Source: Coturnix japonica
Taxonomy: Eukaryota; Chordata; Aves; Galliformes; Phasianidae
Length of the DNA stretch: 64,000 nt
Direction: 5' to 3'
NCBI RefSeq assembly: GCF_001577835.2
Contig: NC_029535.1
Location: 12,285,594 to 12,349,593 of the forward strand
The translations under genes and the position numbers were made by a program. The notes below the pieces were generated by a model. The model did not search any database and had not been told where the DNA came from. It saw only the letters and a program-made list of their open reading frames with translations. The first letter of the stretch is position 1. Each line of letters opens with the position of its first letter. Below, in pieces: positions 20,897-33,205 of this stretch.

Positions 20897-22505
20897 TTAA
20901 AAAAATAATCATGCCCCCTTATTCAATTTAAGCTGTCTTCATTTTCCACAGTAGTAAATTTTCTAGATGCATCTTGTAGACCTCAAAATACTGGAAAGGA
21001 AGTTCCCATTCAGAGGAGATTTTTCTTGAGATACTGTAAATGATACTAATTTTTTTTTCATTTGAAATATAAGTTGTGCTATAACAAATAATCCTGTTGT
21101 GTAACCACTGTCCACATAGCTGAACTTCTGGTATCAGGAAGAGTTGATTTAAATTTATTACTGTCAAGACCAGTGTGGCACATCTAACTTAACTGTGAAG
21201 CATACATCCCACAATCACCTTGCTGTGTGTCTGGCCAGGATTGTTTTGTTGTTTATTTTCTTTTTCTGTCTTTTGCAATAGAGTTGAAGCTCAGGGCTGT
21301 TTATTAGAATAGGCACAAAGGTTTTCTTTCCAGTACGACACTGGGCTTTATGGACTACTAATGGGGATGTGTGCTAACCTCCGTCATCCCTCCCTTTGTG
21401 CTATCTCTAGTAAAGGCTGAATGTGACTGTAGTCTTTTTTGGTTTTATATTTTTTTTTCATGCCATGGTAATCTGGGGCGAGCTTTCCTCCTTTCCTCTG
21501 GCCAAGGCATAGATTGTATTCCTCTTCCTGATCTCCCTCACCAGTAATGTGAGCATTGGGTGAGAGATTCGGGGTTCTTTTAATCTCTTCCCTCTTCCCC
21601 TCTTTTTAGCAGGGATGCTGCTTTCTTTTTGCCCCTCTCTATGTCTCTTCTCACCCTTGGATGGCAGGGGTAAGCACTGGGGCAATAACTTGACCTATTC
21701 CCTCCTGCTTATCGTTTTGGTTTTGCAACAAATATAGTCTTCACCAGCCTGGGAATCAAGAGTATCCATTCTGATCGCAAACGTGGATGTTCCCTGTCCC
21801 TCTGGCTCTGCTGCCACACCACCCAGCTGGCTGCGGCTGATGTTAGATAGGCTTTTGACATGATGAAAAGAGCAGTAATATACCAGGATGACCAAAATCT
21901 GCTGCCAGGCTGCACGTAGGTTCAAAACACACACTCCAATCTGAGTAGCTGTATTTCTGGTGCTTTGGAATGACCCGGGAATGTTGACTAACTGAGTGCA
22001 GCACCCAGGTTGGCGCTTCTGAGGGTCTGACAGACAAATTGAGTCAGCGTAGATTCCATCAGGATTCTCTGAGTCTTGGAAGAGGAAACGCCCTGGTGAA
22101 GATCCGGGGAAGTGGTGCAGAGTGAGGACCAGTATTGGCTTTGCATCCTGGCAAATTGCTGCCTTTTCTGTTTTACTGTTGGACCACTAACTGCAGTGTG
22201 GATGCAAGCTTACATGCAGCCAACCTAGTGTGTCTGGAATTTTATGAAAAGATCAAGTGTTTGTGTAAAAAAAGAAAAAAAGAAAAAGAAAAAAAGAAAA
22301 TAAAACTCCATTTTAAAGCAGCAGCTATCAAGTCAGTGAACAACAATGTTTCCATTAACTCTTTTGAGGAAAATATTAGTTGTAAGGATTTAACATCCTC
22401 TGTAATTAAGGTTTAACATAACAGTATTCCATAAGCAGCCTTTTTATTGTATCAGACCATTGCCTGATTTTAATATAATAAAAAGTGTGCATTAATATTA
22501 GAAGG
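20897..22505 (+). other. UBE2V1: UBE2V1 3' UTR (probable)
   Basis: The sequence after the stop is without coding potential, and AT-rich at both ends. An A-rich stretch with G interruptions lies at 22266-22305. AATAAA hexamers at 22299-22304 and 22477-22482 are likely polyadenylation signals, the latter in an AT-rich setting typical of a 3' end. Confidence 0.6.
22477..22482 (+). terminator. Polyadenylation signal, UBE2V1 candidate
   Basis: An exact AATAAA about 1.58 kb past the UBE2V1 stop, followed by GT-rich DNA within 20 bases. A second hexamer at 22299-22304 lies in a low-complexity A-rich run and is less convincing. Confidence 0.5.
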
Positions 22506-23870
22506 CTTTAATTGTATTTATGTTTAGATTTTGATCCCCTATGGAATTTTTGATTTGTTGGAAGTATCTTCCTACAGATCACACTTAGTTAACAGCATGG
22601 AAACTGGTGGTGAAAGGCAATTGTCTTTATCCAGCTGCTGCTGCTGCTGTGCCAAGAAGCTTTAGTTTTAATTTAGCCCTCGGACAGAGCTGTGTAGAGC
22701 TGTCAGTGGCGATGCCAGTGGTGCTGAGGAGCTGCCTGGAGTGCCGGTACTGCAGTGCCCTAATGCTGAGGAAGTCAAATCCACGTGTGGTTGCATGCAG
22801 CATTGCCGAGTTAATGAAGAACTTCACAGCCTGAAGGTTCACCTGGTTCTTCTCAGCTGGTGAACTGTGAAAAGCAAACCTCTGCAAACCTGGATGAAGT
22901 TGGAGCTGCACAATTTGGGCTTTTCTGGGTGCAAATTGCCTCCACTAATGAAGATTACCAGAAGGACCCAGTTGTGTGTTCAGTGTTGTGATGAAACAGA
23001 TTTCTGGGTCTGGGGACAGGAAACGGAATGAGCTGCATGTGTGAAACTCCTGCTGTCCTCTGGTCTGTGCTGGTCATAACCCAGAGGGCATCTGTGACGA
23101 CAGGGAGACTAACACTGTGTCAGCACTGTGTGTGTTTGAAGTAGCTCTGTATCTAAAGGTGTTAAATGGGAACCGGGAAAATACTTGGTCATTGTGGAGC
23201 AGTTCTTGTACAGCTCTGCTTTACTCCCTGCTGGGAGTGTCCGTGTGCTGCTCAGGACGGGCTGGTTGGTGCCTGGTTGGTGCTTCCCCACCTTCAAACT
23301 GCAGGTGCTGGTTTGAAACTCCAGAACGGTCAGATGTGCGTCGCAGGGTGCACAGGTTGGTGTGTCCTGCTTTCACCTGGGCCACGCTTCACTGGGGTCT
23401 GTGCTATCCGCAGTCCTTGTGATACAGTGCTGGGGGGGGGATGCTTTAAGAAAGAAAGAAAAAGTGTTTCACTGTTCATTGTCATATGTCGGAGGTGCAC
23501 TCGGGAGCACTTTGGCGCAGTGGTGTTCCATGCTAAGTGTGAGCAGCATGAAGAGCAGCTCAATAAGACTGAGATGCTGTGGAGTCTTCATGCTGCCACT
23601 GATCCCCGTGCTTTGGCTCTGTCAGCTGTGTGCGACCTCAGAGCTCCGCGGGGGCTGAGCATCATCCCTGCCAGCACCGACCCGGGCTGCTCGGGCTGCA
23701 CACACGGAGCTGGGCACTGCGTGTATTCCTGCGTGTATTCCTGCGTGTATTCCGCTGGCAGTGCAGGGCAGGGCGCTCAGCTGTCCCTGCTGACCTTGGT
23801 TTGCACTCCGATCCGGTGTCTGTTGAAGTAAAGGTGTGAGAGATAATAAATACCCCTGTTACCCCGAAAT
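22506..23870. other. Intergenic, downstream of UBE2V1
   Basis: No gene is recognised. An open frame at 23166-23831 (+) of 221 codons lacks any domain, is rich in Cys and Gly, and runs through the 12-base tandem repeat at 23719-23754, so I treat it as chance. Confidence 0.55.
23719..23754 (+). repeat. 12-base tandem repeat, three copies
   Basis: GCGTGTATTCCT occurs three times in a row, the third copy differing only in its last base. Confidence 0.9.
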
Positions 23871-24030
23871 GCTGCTGCTCGGGGGCTGGGGGTGTCGGCT
23901 GGGGGCGGCCCTGCGCAGCGGACCCGCTGCCCGACCCCGCGCTGCGCTGTGCCGGATCGGCCGCCAGGGGGCGCCACAGCGCCGCGCAGTGCTGAGTGCC
24001 GGGAGGTTCGATCCGCGCGTGGGGAACGTG
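23870..24030. promoter_or_regulatory. Short CpG-dense patch with CTCF motif
   Basis: About 160 bases with many CpGs, well above the flanks, 1.4 kb past the UBE2V1 3' end. It contains a strong CTCF motif at 23958-23975. No start codon or exon is evident, so an insulator-type element is more likely than a promoter. Confidence 0.5.
23958..23975 (+). promoter_or_regulatory. CTCF motif, forward
   Basis: CGGCCGCCAGGGGGCGCC fits 17 of 18 positions of the extended consensus YGRCCASYAGRKGGCRSY. The only mismatch is G for A at position 6. This is the best CTCF-like site I found in the window. Confidence 0.65.
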
Positions 24031-24070
24031 GGTCCATCAATTAATAATTTAAAAGGCTGTGGAACGAGGA

Positions 24071-24136
24071 TTTGTTTTGATTTGATTTGTTTTGTTTTGT
24101 TTTGTTTTGTTTTGCTTTGCTTTGCTTTGCTTTGTT
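24071..24136 (+). repeat. (TTTGN)n pentanucleotide microsatellite
   Basis: About 13 pentamers in register: TTTGT and TTTGA units, then a block of TTTGT, then TTTGC units. Confidence 0.92.
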
Positions 24137-25499
24137 CTGTTTTTTACTGTGCCATTAGGGGAATGCCACCAGTGCAGTGAGATCTGAGTTGCTAATAAAG
24201 AGCTTATTTGCTTCTTGCTCTGATGTAATTAAGCTCTGTGTATTTGTATGGGGAGAACATGCTCAAATATGGTTTTCTGTCCTTTTGGCCTTTAACCTGG
24301 AGCTTAGGATTTAGAATGTAAGTTTCTTCCATCACGGTTGGTGGAATAACTTTGAAGCCAAAAGGTGCCATTAAGCTGCTGGGTGTGAAGCCGTGGGCTG
24401 AGCTTCAGCCTGTGTTTGTGCAGGGATGAGGGGCAGCGCGGGTAGAGCTGGGTGCGGCCGTGGATGCGGCCGTGGTTGTGGCCGTGCCTCTGACTGGGCA
24501 CAGCCCGGCCAGGAACAGGCCCCAGCGTTTTATCCTAGTGGTGCTAAACAACGTGATACAGCGATACAGAGCTCCGTCTGAAAGCACCAGGCAGGTGTGG
24601 TTAGATGTGATTAGAGGAGCAGTGCTGCTGTGCCAGTTTTAAAGGGGAAGCAAAGCCGGAGTTTTTCAGGTTTTCCTGTCGATGTGAGGAGTGTTCAGAT
24701 GTGCCCCACTCCTCCCAGTAGCAGTCCTTGCTGTGTCCTGCCCAGAGCCGTCGTGCTGTTTGTGGCTCACCTCGTGTTTGTGGTACTTGGCCGCTGGGCA
24801 CTTGAGGTTGTGCTTCATCCCCAGGACGGTGCTTCCTACATCAAGGAAAAGCACAGTGAATTCACTGCTTTATTTTAAGCTGGCATTGGCTTACAGTGAA
24901 ACAAGGAAGTTCCAGTTCTGCATGTACCTGTAAACGTGTCTGCTTCAAGCTCTATCTTGAGCTGAAAGGAGTTGAAGAAAGTTCTAGGATGATATTCTTA
25001 GTATATAACCTTCTTTACATGTTAATTTGAATGTAAGAAAGCTTCCCTGGTGGCTTAGAGTTTTCCTAAGTGAGCAGAAACTGACACATTGCATGAATCC
25101 TTGGCTAAGATGCTCTCCAAAGGCAAACTAACCAAGATGAAAACCAAGAATTCTAGAAAGAGAAAGGAAGCAAAATTCTGAGCCAGCATGAGTCCATTGT
25201 ACCTTGTCCCTGCTCTTTTTGTAGGTCTGTGTGTTCATAGGTTTCCTCATCCTGGTCTTCAGATCTGCAGAGGTTTGTGGACTCGAGATGGAGGACCCCA
25301 GGGAAGGTTCTGCATGTCTGTGTCCATGCGCTGTGAGCGCAGGGGCTGGACGGGCCGGGGGCAGGCAGGGCTGGCAGCGCTGGGAGCAGCACGGCTGTGA
25401 AAGGACAAACAGCTGCTTTCTCTCCATGTAGAACAGGGGAGCATGTGTCAGAGAAACGCACACACAGACCCACACCTTCAGAAGTGTTCCTGGAAACTG

Positions 25500-25690
25500 G
25501 GAGTAATGCTTAATTACAGCTTTTTGTAATCACTGAGGCTTGGATGCTGTGTAAATAGGGTCTTGATGAAGAACAACTGTCTGACACTGCGGCAGCGACT
25601 GAGACTTGAGAAACAACTGCGGGAGATATTTGCCAAACTTCTTTCCCTCCGAAGAGACCTCTTAAATCCCTGGGCTACCAGATCATGCCT
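25500..25690. promoter_or_regulatory. Candidate conserved non-coding element
   Basis: It begins with homeodomain-type TTAATTACAG and TAATCA and carries balanced, non-repetitive sequence against GC-rich flanks. Inferred from composition and motif texture only. Confidence 0.25.
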
Positions 25691-28600
25691 TGTCCGGGGT
25701 TAGCAGCCAGATGTTTTTCAGCTGCTCGGACTGCTTTCCAGCTGAGACTCAATGAGTGGCTGTCCAGCGTGTAAGTATTAATATAAACATTTTAGAGGCC
25801 TTGCCTGGAGCAAACCATTAAAAACTTCCCACACTACCACGAGCGATGCTGGCTTCCTGGGACCAGCAGCAGGAGCGGGGTGGGAGCGGGGCCGGCAGGC
25901 TGCCACCTGCTGCAGGGGCCGCCCCGCGCTCCAGTGGCGCCAGAGCAGTGTGGTCCCTGGAATGTGATTATTTACGTTAGCAGATAATTTAGGCCAGAAG
26001 GCTCCGAGTGTTCGTCCTGTGGATGTCGTCATGCTTCCCAGCAGAACACAGTCCTGCGTCCTCTGTCTCTTCCCCTCACCCCACAAGTGCACCGAAATTG
26101 CTTTCAACTTTCCTTCTTCTGAAGGGCCCCTGTCCACTCGGTTTAAGCTTGTTTGCAGCTTGTTTGGGCCTGTCAGAAGGGGAGGTTTGCATTAAACCCA
26201 GTGTTTAGAGCCTTGGTTTTAGTTATTAGATATCTTTCCAAAAAAAAAAAAAAGTTTCTAACAAGGAGTTCTTCTGAAATATTCTCTGTTCCGTATGTGA
26301 ATTCAAACGTGAGCTCTGAAAGATGCTGCTGTCCTGTTGGGGTGCAAGGAACAGCTCCCCGTGTCCTTGTCATGGTTTTGTAATTTTGCATTACTTCCAT
26401 CGAGTTTTGGGGCTTCACTTCTCCAAGACCTGGGCTGCTCTCAAACCCAGTGGCATTTTGCAACAAGCCTTGGTCCCGTCAGCCCCAGGGGACACATCCC
26501 TGCAATTCACATGCATGTCTCCTCATGGGGTGGTTGGAGTCAAGTGTTTGGGAGTGCGCACAGGCACAGAGCTGCCCAGCCCAGACTGGGACCTGGCTCT
26601 GTCTGTTTCCATCCCCTGCATCCCTGTGTGGGAGGAGGACATGCGTGGCTGAAAAGGAAGCAGAGGAGTTTTTCCTCTTTGTCTCACAAGTTGAGGCATT
26701 GCTCCAAGTGGGAGCTTTCTGCCCTAGAAACTGAGTGTTTTCAGTCATTCAGTTTCCTTGTACTTCTCACTCATTTTTTACTCGTTCCAATTTATTTTAA
26801 TGACCCTCAAGACACTTGTTTGTAATAATAAACAGCAAATGCGTGGACACAAACGAAACCATTTCAGGTCCGAGTGTTTTTAGTAGCCTTGCTGTGAGAA
26901 ACAGACCCCAGCCCAAATGTGAAGAAACACTACGAAGGCTCCCTCCCACTGCACTGAAATCTGATTTCAGAGCCCAGGACAGCTATCGCAGCACCATGCT
27001 GACTCCACACCAGCCCTTCAGACAAGACTCCCCTTGGTGCCCCTGAAAGCCATTTCCATGCAGTGCTTTTGTCTTCTAAACATCACCTGATTTAAGCAAA
27101 CAAAAGACAGGGTGTCAGGTAAATATATTTTATTAATATGATAGGTTTAAGTTAGAGGAAAGCATAAAAAGCTGGAGATGACAGAGAGAAAGCAGAATGG
27201 AGGCTTTGGGGGGCTGAAGGTGGGGGTGAAGCTGTGGTTCATTGGCTCTGCAAGTGCGGAGATGCCGAACTGAGGCTGGTGTGTACATGGAGCTGTGGCT
27301 TTGCATTCCATTCCATTTTGCATTACAGTCCTCACAAGCACACATGGCCCCATCTGGGGGATGGATGCAAAATTCCCATCTGGGTTGCTGTAGCAATACA
27401 ATGCAAGGGAAAAAGTGACAATCTACATTGTTAGGCCTTGCACTGTTTAATTAAGTAAAATGTTATTAGCTATTTTCAGTCATGTAACAACTTGGAGGGA
27501 GTCATTGTTTGCCAAGAAAAATAATCTTTTGGGTCACCCAGCATCCTAAGCAGGCCCATGGCTGCAGTTCAAGGCAGATATCCAGGGCCAGCTGAGAAAA
27601 ACATCACCCTGTGCCTGACACTATGGTCTGACTTGCAGGAAGAAAAGCACTGGCTGCCCGCTGCCACCTCAGCTCGGCTTTGCCATCTAACATAGCTCTG
27701 TCCCTTCTGTGTCTGTCCCTGTGTGCTCCCTCAGCTCCTGGCTGTGCACAGAGCACGAGTGCAGAGCTCCGTGCACCCAGGGCTGTGGATTTATGGCCAT
27801 GTGTCTTTGCCCTCTGCCAGGTTTATCTTCCCACAGTGATGTTCTCCCTCCCTGTTCTTCACAACACCCCTGAAAAATAATAAATGGCAGCAGTCTCTGT
27901 AAACAGAGCCTATCTCCATGGCTGCCTGAGATGTGGACAGGCTCAAGTGAATGAGCAGAGCACAGACTTTAATTGCCATCCTGTCAACGTGTGGCACTGA
28001 GCATTAGCAGGGGAGCACCAGGGCACAGGAGATGGATAAGGGCTGGGCTGGGGTCAGCACTACAGGAGCCACGTCTCTGCTTGACCCCCACCAAGACAAG
28101 CGCTTCCTCCTGGCAGCAGAGCATGGGTTCCTTCCAACCTGAGAAGGGACGATCTGACCTACTTTGCCCACCTGCACTGACCAGCCCTGTGCCTGGGTCT
28201 GGAGGGCTCTGAGCCCAGTGGGGCTGAGCTGTGAGCTGCAGCCTGGTGGCTCCTCACAACCCAATGGTGCACAGTCCTGGTCCAGTGCGGGCCTGCAGGA
28301 GAGTTCTGGGGCATTCTGCATCAAGCAGGGAGAAAGAGAAGCAAAACAGGAGTCCCCCCTTCCCTCCCCTGTGCGCAGAGTACTGTATCATTTGTGCATT
28401 ACAAAATGATCCTGCAAATCCCAGGTAATCCCTGGGACGAAGGCCCTGCAAGGACCAGATGCACCACTCTGAGATGTGGGGAGGTCAGTGCAGCTGGAAA
28501 CACCCAGTCTGCAGAGCTCTGCTTAGGGCTGTCACAGCGCAGGGATGGCTTTGGGGTGGAAACAAAGGGATGAGGGTCCCCCACCTCAGTGATGTGGTGT

Positions 28601-28739
28601 GGGTCAGGGGCAGCCCCATCAGCATGACCTGGGCTGTGCCCCCCCCTTGTGTGTAGAGCCCAGTGTGTGGGTAAGAGGAAGAGGAGAAAAAAACAAAGAT
28701 CAGTGAGCCCCAGTCCTCAGATCACTGTTTACCCCTCAA

Positions 28740-29060
28740 GGAGCACAGAAGCATATTGTCCATTTAATAGAAGCCTGTAAATCATTGAAAAACATTTATA
28801 AAATAATTGAAGGTAATGGGAACCATTTGTTTAAATAACATCACATTCATGCCCCAGAGGTGCAATAAAAGTTAGATTAATTGATAGGATTTTATATCTC
28901 ACTGTGAAAAATCAAGTTTCCCAGTTTGGGAAAGCTGCAAATTCATCAAGCACCCAGCTTCTATCAAAATAGTCTCTTCCATGCAAAGAGGCACATTTAT
29001 GTGACCCTGAAGGGTTTGGGGATGAGAATTATTTACTTAAACTGTGAAGTGAACCAGCCC
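28740..29060. promoter_or_regulatory. Candidate conserved non-coding element (AT-rich island)
   Basis: About 320 bases of AT-rich, non-repetitive DNA inside GC-rich flanks. It has homeodomain-type AGATTAATTGATAGG, TEAD-like ACATTCAT, and the near-palindrome TTTCCCAGTTTGGGAAA at 28917-28933. No open frame or repeat explains it. Confidence 0.35.
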
Positions 29061-32000
29061 GTGTGAGATTCTGACCCAGATTGAATTTTTTTCTTCATCT
29101 CCTGTCTGCTGTTTCATTTTTTCCCATTACGATAAAAGGCAAATAAATATCTCTAAGCCAAAGGCTCATTCCTAATCCAGGGCTAAGGTTTCCTGCATCT
29201 GTCTGTGCCCATAAGAATGACCCCACAAAGCAGTGGGACCGAAAGCTGACAGCACTTTGTGGGGCTGTGCACGGAAACCTGCCAGGTGCCTCCCAGCCTC
29301 TGCTCCCTGCAATTGCTCTGTGTGGTTTAAAGGGCATAAAAGTGGAACCAAGTGTGGTTTCAGTAACAGGGAAGCTCACATGCTGATGACACCTCGCTGC
29401 TCTGCCAGGACCCGCACTCAGCCACAGCCATGGCGAATTTTTCCTCAAGCACACTCTGATTTTGATTCTCTCCCCTCCGTTTATAGACTTGAGAAGTGGA
29501 GTGAGGCCAGCAGTATGTGGGCTCTATAAGGCATGATGGCGGAACTTGGGGCTGTCACCCCCCGGCTACCCCATCATGTAGGGCACCTGAGTGAGACCCA
29601 TCAATGTTACAACATTTGTTCTATCGGATCACCTCCCTTGTGCTCCAGCCATGGGTGCTGACGCCTGGAGCAGCGTGGCACAAAGCACACTGCCCCACAG
29701 AGCCCACACTGATCTGTCTGCAGAGCCTGGCTGAGCTGCAGCCAGAGCACGCCACGCAGCCTGGATTCACATGAGCTTTTGATAAAGGCACCCTGTCAAA
29801 CAAGGACTGAATAAATCATGATGTGTTACCAAGAACGCATTACAGCTTTTAAAACAACCACCGTGGCATTCTACCCCACGGACTGATGAGTCTGGGGATG
29901 CCAGATCCCTGGCGCTCCGCAGCCTTGCTGGAGCCAGCTCACATCTGGAGTGCAGTAAACGTACCCAGAAGCAAGAAAGCAGCTCTGTAAGGGTCAGGAG
30001 TACAGAGAGCGGCTGCTGACTCCAGGCGCCACCCCAAAACCCACATGCATTTCCTTGTGTAAACACATGTGGCCAAAAGGCAGCCACGGTCACCTTTCTC
30101 CAACGTGAGCCCAATAAAACCACCAGCAAAGTGAGGAACAATGTCACTATTATTGTTTTAGAGGAATTCCTCCAAAGCAGAAAAGCATAGCCAGGCTGCC
30201 TACAAGAGAGTCTTTAAAAACAGGGCTGACAATTGACTCCAGAGCCGAGGGGAGGAAAAAATCCCCCTGGGATTGATCGTTTGCAGTTGTTGAGGCTCAC
30301 CAAGCCTGTCAACCTGCAGGGCCTGAGATGGGTACAGGGTCCCCATGGTGCTGGGAGTGGGGCTGAGGGTGTCAGGGGTCCCTCTGCTGTTGTTGCTTGA
30401 GGTGAGATCTTTGCATTCCTGGGCAAGAGAAATGTCAGTGCCTTAAAGGGGGGCAAACAGCCTGGAGTGGATTTGGAGCATCTGGATCATGCCCTGCAGC
30501 TGCTCCTTGGTGCAGCATTGCTCAGGGCATGGCCAAGCACACGCAGGCAGAAGCAGCAGAGCTGTAAGTGGGGCTGGGTCCTGCCCATGCACAGGTGTAT
30601 GTCAGGGCATGCTGATGTCTGGGGACAGCAGCGGGGCAGCAGGTTGTTGGGGCTGATGGGGATGTTGTCCAGCTGCTGGGCTTGACACTGCACCCGTCCA
30701 AGCCGAGCAGGACAGCACTGCTGGCACAGGCAGGGCCTCTAACTGGAAACATATGGGAAAGGAGAAGCGACACTAATATGAGGCTTTGCTGATTGCAGCT
30801 TCCACGGGCAAGGCACAGAGGGTCTCCTGCAGCAAAGAAATAAAACCTAGCCCCATCCACCAAGCACGAGGCTTCCTGTACTGGGGGGCTGTGGCACAGT
30901 GACATCCCCTGAGCTGGGGACATGGCAGGGGCAGTGGGGCTGCCTTCTTCGAAGGGGCACCAAGGGTGCTTTGCTTGGGGTGCCAGGCACAAAGGAGCCT
31001 TCATGGAGTAAGTAAGGTTAGGCTGACATTACAGGTGGTGAGAGCTGGGTTTGTGCAACCATCATGAAGGGTCTTGTGGTGGCCAGGTGGGTTCACTTCC
31101 CCACCATCACCTTCATCGCTGCCAGAAGGTCTTGAGGCAGGAGCAGGGGTAATCATGAATACACAGCGGGGCTGAAGGCGTGGAGGTGGAGATGATAGGG
31201 AGATTCTCCATGCTTAGCACCTGATTGAGATGACCTTGCTCCTAGATAAGGGACTGTCCTCCTATGGGACAAGAAGGATGGACATTTGAATTTCAGTGAT
31301 AAGCTCATCAAATAGTTAAGTATGTTATAGGCCGTATGACTGCTTCACAGAAAAAAATTCTCCAGTGAGTCAGGGTCCCAAAAATCCTCTTTTAAGGAGC
31401 TTATCTTATCAGATAGAGAATACAGCTCTTGGCAAGGAAACAAGGCTAGCTCAGCCTGAATAATGGCCCGAGCAAAAGCATTGCAAAATGGAAGGTGCAT
31501 TTGGAGGAGTCTTGACATTGTAGACAAAGGGGTGAGGATTATTCATGTGAGCCACAACCCATAGATGTGGTGCTTCTCCAGGGCAAGCTCTGCAATGTCC
31601 TTCCTAAGAGAACTCTACATTTGCCTTCCCCCATTTCCCTGTGAGAGCAATTTGGGGGCTGCTCCCAGCCAAGTCTGCTAATTCCTTCCATCAGAGCTGG
31701 GGCCAGCAAGAGAGGGGATAGTGGAACTGGGAAACCCTGTTCTCTGTGGGCCACTGAACAGCAGAACTGCAGCATTGGGCTTCCAAGGGGACCTCAGAAA
31801 CAACAACGGTGACTGCCCATGGCCCATTTCTCTTTCACAACCTCAGAAGGCTCCTCTGTTCCTCTGGTCCCTTTGTCCACATGAGCTGGGTTGTATGGGA
31901 ATGCAGAAATCACTCTGAATAATATGCAAATGGTGACCAGAATGTTTAAAACAGCCAAATTCCTGGGAAATGTCAGCATCTGGGGAATAGCACCTGAACC

Positions 32001-33053
32001 CATTCCCAAATGTAGGAATATTAACACTGAAATCTGTACATTCCCTGCTCCTTGTTTCTCCCCATACTGATCAGGATAAAGAATTACCCCTACTTGGAAA
32101 ATTCTTCTCAGGGCAGTTGCCGATGTTAAATTAAAACCTCCCTGGAGTCTTCTGAAAAGCTACTGCACATCAGTAAACATCTGAAAGTGCCCATGTGTGG
32201 TGGAATGCGTGGGATGCATTGTATGGTCCCCGTGATCAGGTGCTTGATAAATTCCTCCGGGCTGACAGGACAAAGGGAAGCATCTAATCCACAAGAAGCC
32301 TTTGGTTTCTGCATTTGCATAGAGCCTGGGACACCCTCTCACTGGCAGTTTCTTGTGCTGGGCTCTTCTCAGCGGGAGGAAGTGGGGAGAGAAACAGTGA
32401 TTCGATGCACTGAGATGGTGTGAAATGGAGGGCCATGCCACATCCACAGCCGTGTTACTGTGCTGTCATCCCAGGGCAGGTGGCCAGGTCCCACTGGGTA
32501 TGATGTGTCCCTGGTGCTGGTGTTGCTGGAGGGCTCCAGGGTAGGCATCAGTAGTGATGGGGGCTTCGCAGGCAGCAGCCAAGGGATCAGTGTTGTGGTT
32601 CTCATCCCCTTCATTCTTTTGCATTTCACAACGTGTCTGCCCTTAGGAAGGAGTTTAGAAGAGGTCATGCAGGATCCTGCAGGCTTTGCAGGCTGGGTCT
32701 CTGTAAGGATGGAATAAATGTGAGGTTTTCATGTGGTTTTTTTGGTACTGAAACAAAAAGTCAGCACTCCTCTGTCACAGGGGAAGGAAGTGTCATAGGT
32801 GATCGATGGTGTTCTGCACTGCCAGAACCATGGTTCAAACGGTCGAGTAGAAAATGCTTGGGGCCCACTCTGCTGGCTGGGGCTGCCCCAGGGACATGGA
32901 GGGACAGCATCCCTGCTGTCAGGTGTCACACGGGTTCCCCTGTCTCATCCAGTGTCAGTCTGGGTGCCAGGTTACCCTGATGGGCATGGAAAACAGGCAC
33001 AGGGGACATAGACAGCAGCTTCTGGGGACTCCAAAAGGGTCGGCAGGAACTGG

Positions 33054-33071
33054 GCTGCCCCCTGGTGCTGC
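33054..33071 (-). promoter_or_regulatory. CTCF-like motif, reverse
   Basis: The minus strand reads GCAGCACCAGGGGGCAGC, fitting 15 of 18 positions of the extended consensus and 11 of 12 core positions. Its orientation faces the forward site at 23958. Confidence 0.5.
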
Positions 33072-33205
33072 CAGCATCTACCAGCATCACCAACGTCCAG
33101 CAGCACCACCAGCAGCATCCACCAGCAGCATCACAGCATCCGCCACCACCAGCACCGCCAGCAACACCAGCACCAGCACTAGCATCCACCAGCATCCAGC
33201 AGCTG
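33065..33205 (+). repeat. Degenerate CAGCANCACCA minisatellite
   Basis: Irregular tandem CAGCATC, CACCAGCA and CAGCACCAC units fill about 140 bases, giving open frames of Gln/Pro/Ser/Thr-rich sequence in several frames that are composition artefacts. Confidence 0.85.

Larger units (their letters stand above)
24137..33053. other. Gene-free interval, first part
   Basis: GC-rich single-copy DNA with no recognised gene. AT-rich, possibly conserved islands stand out at 25500-25690, 26740-26860, 27120-27180, 28740-29060 and 31890-32060. A poly-A run lies near 26238. Open frames of 80-160 codons here overlap on both strands and show no domains. Confidence 0.5.

Noticed and set aside
23166-23831. 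221-codon + strand frame downstream of UBE2V1
   Set aside because: It passes through a 12-base tandem repeat (CVYS repeats) and has Cys/Gly-rich low-information sequence without any motif.
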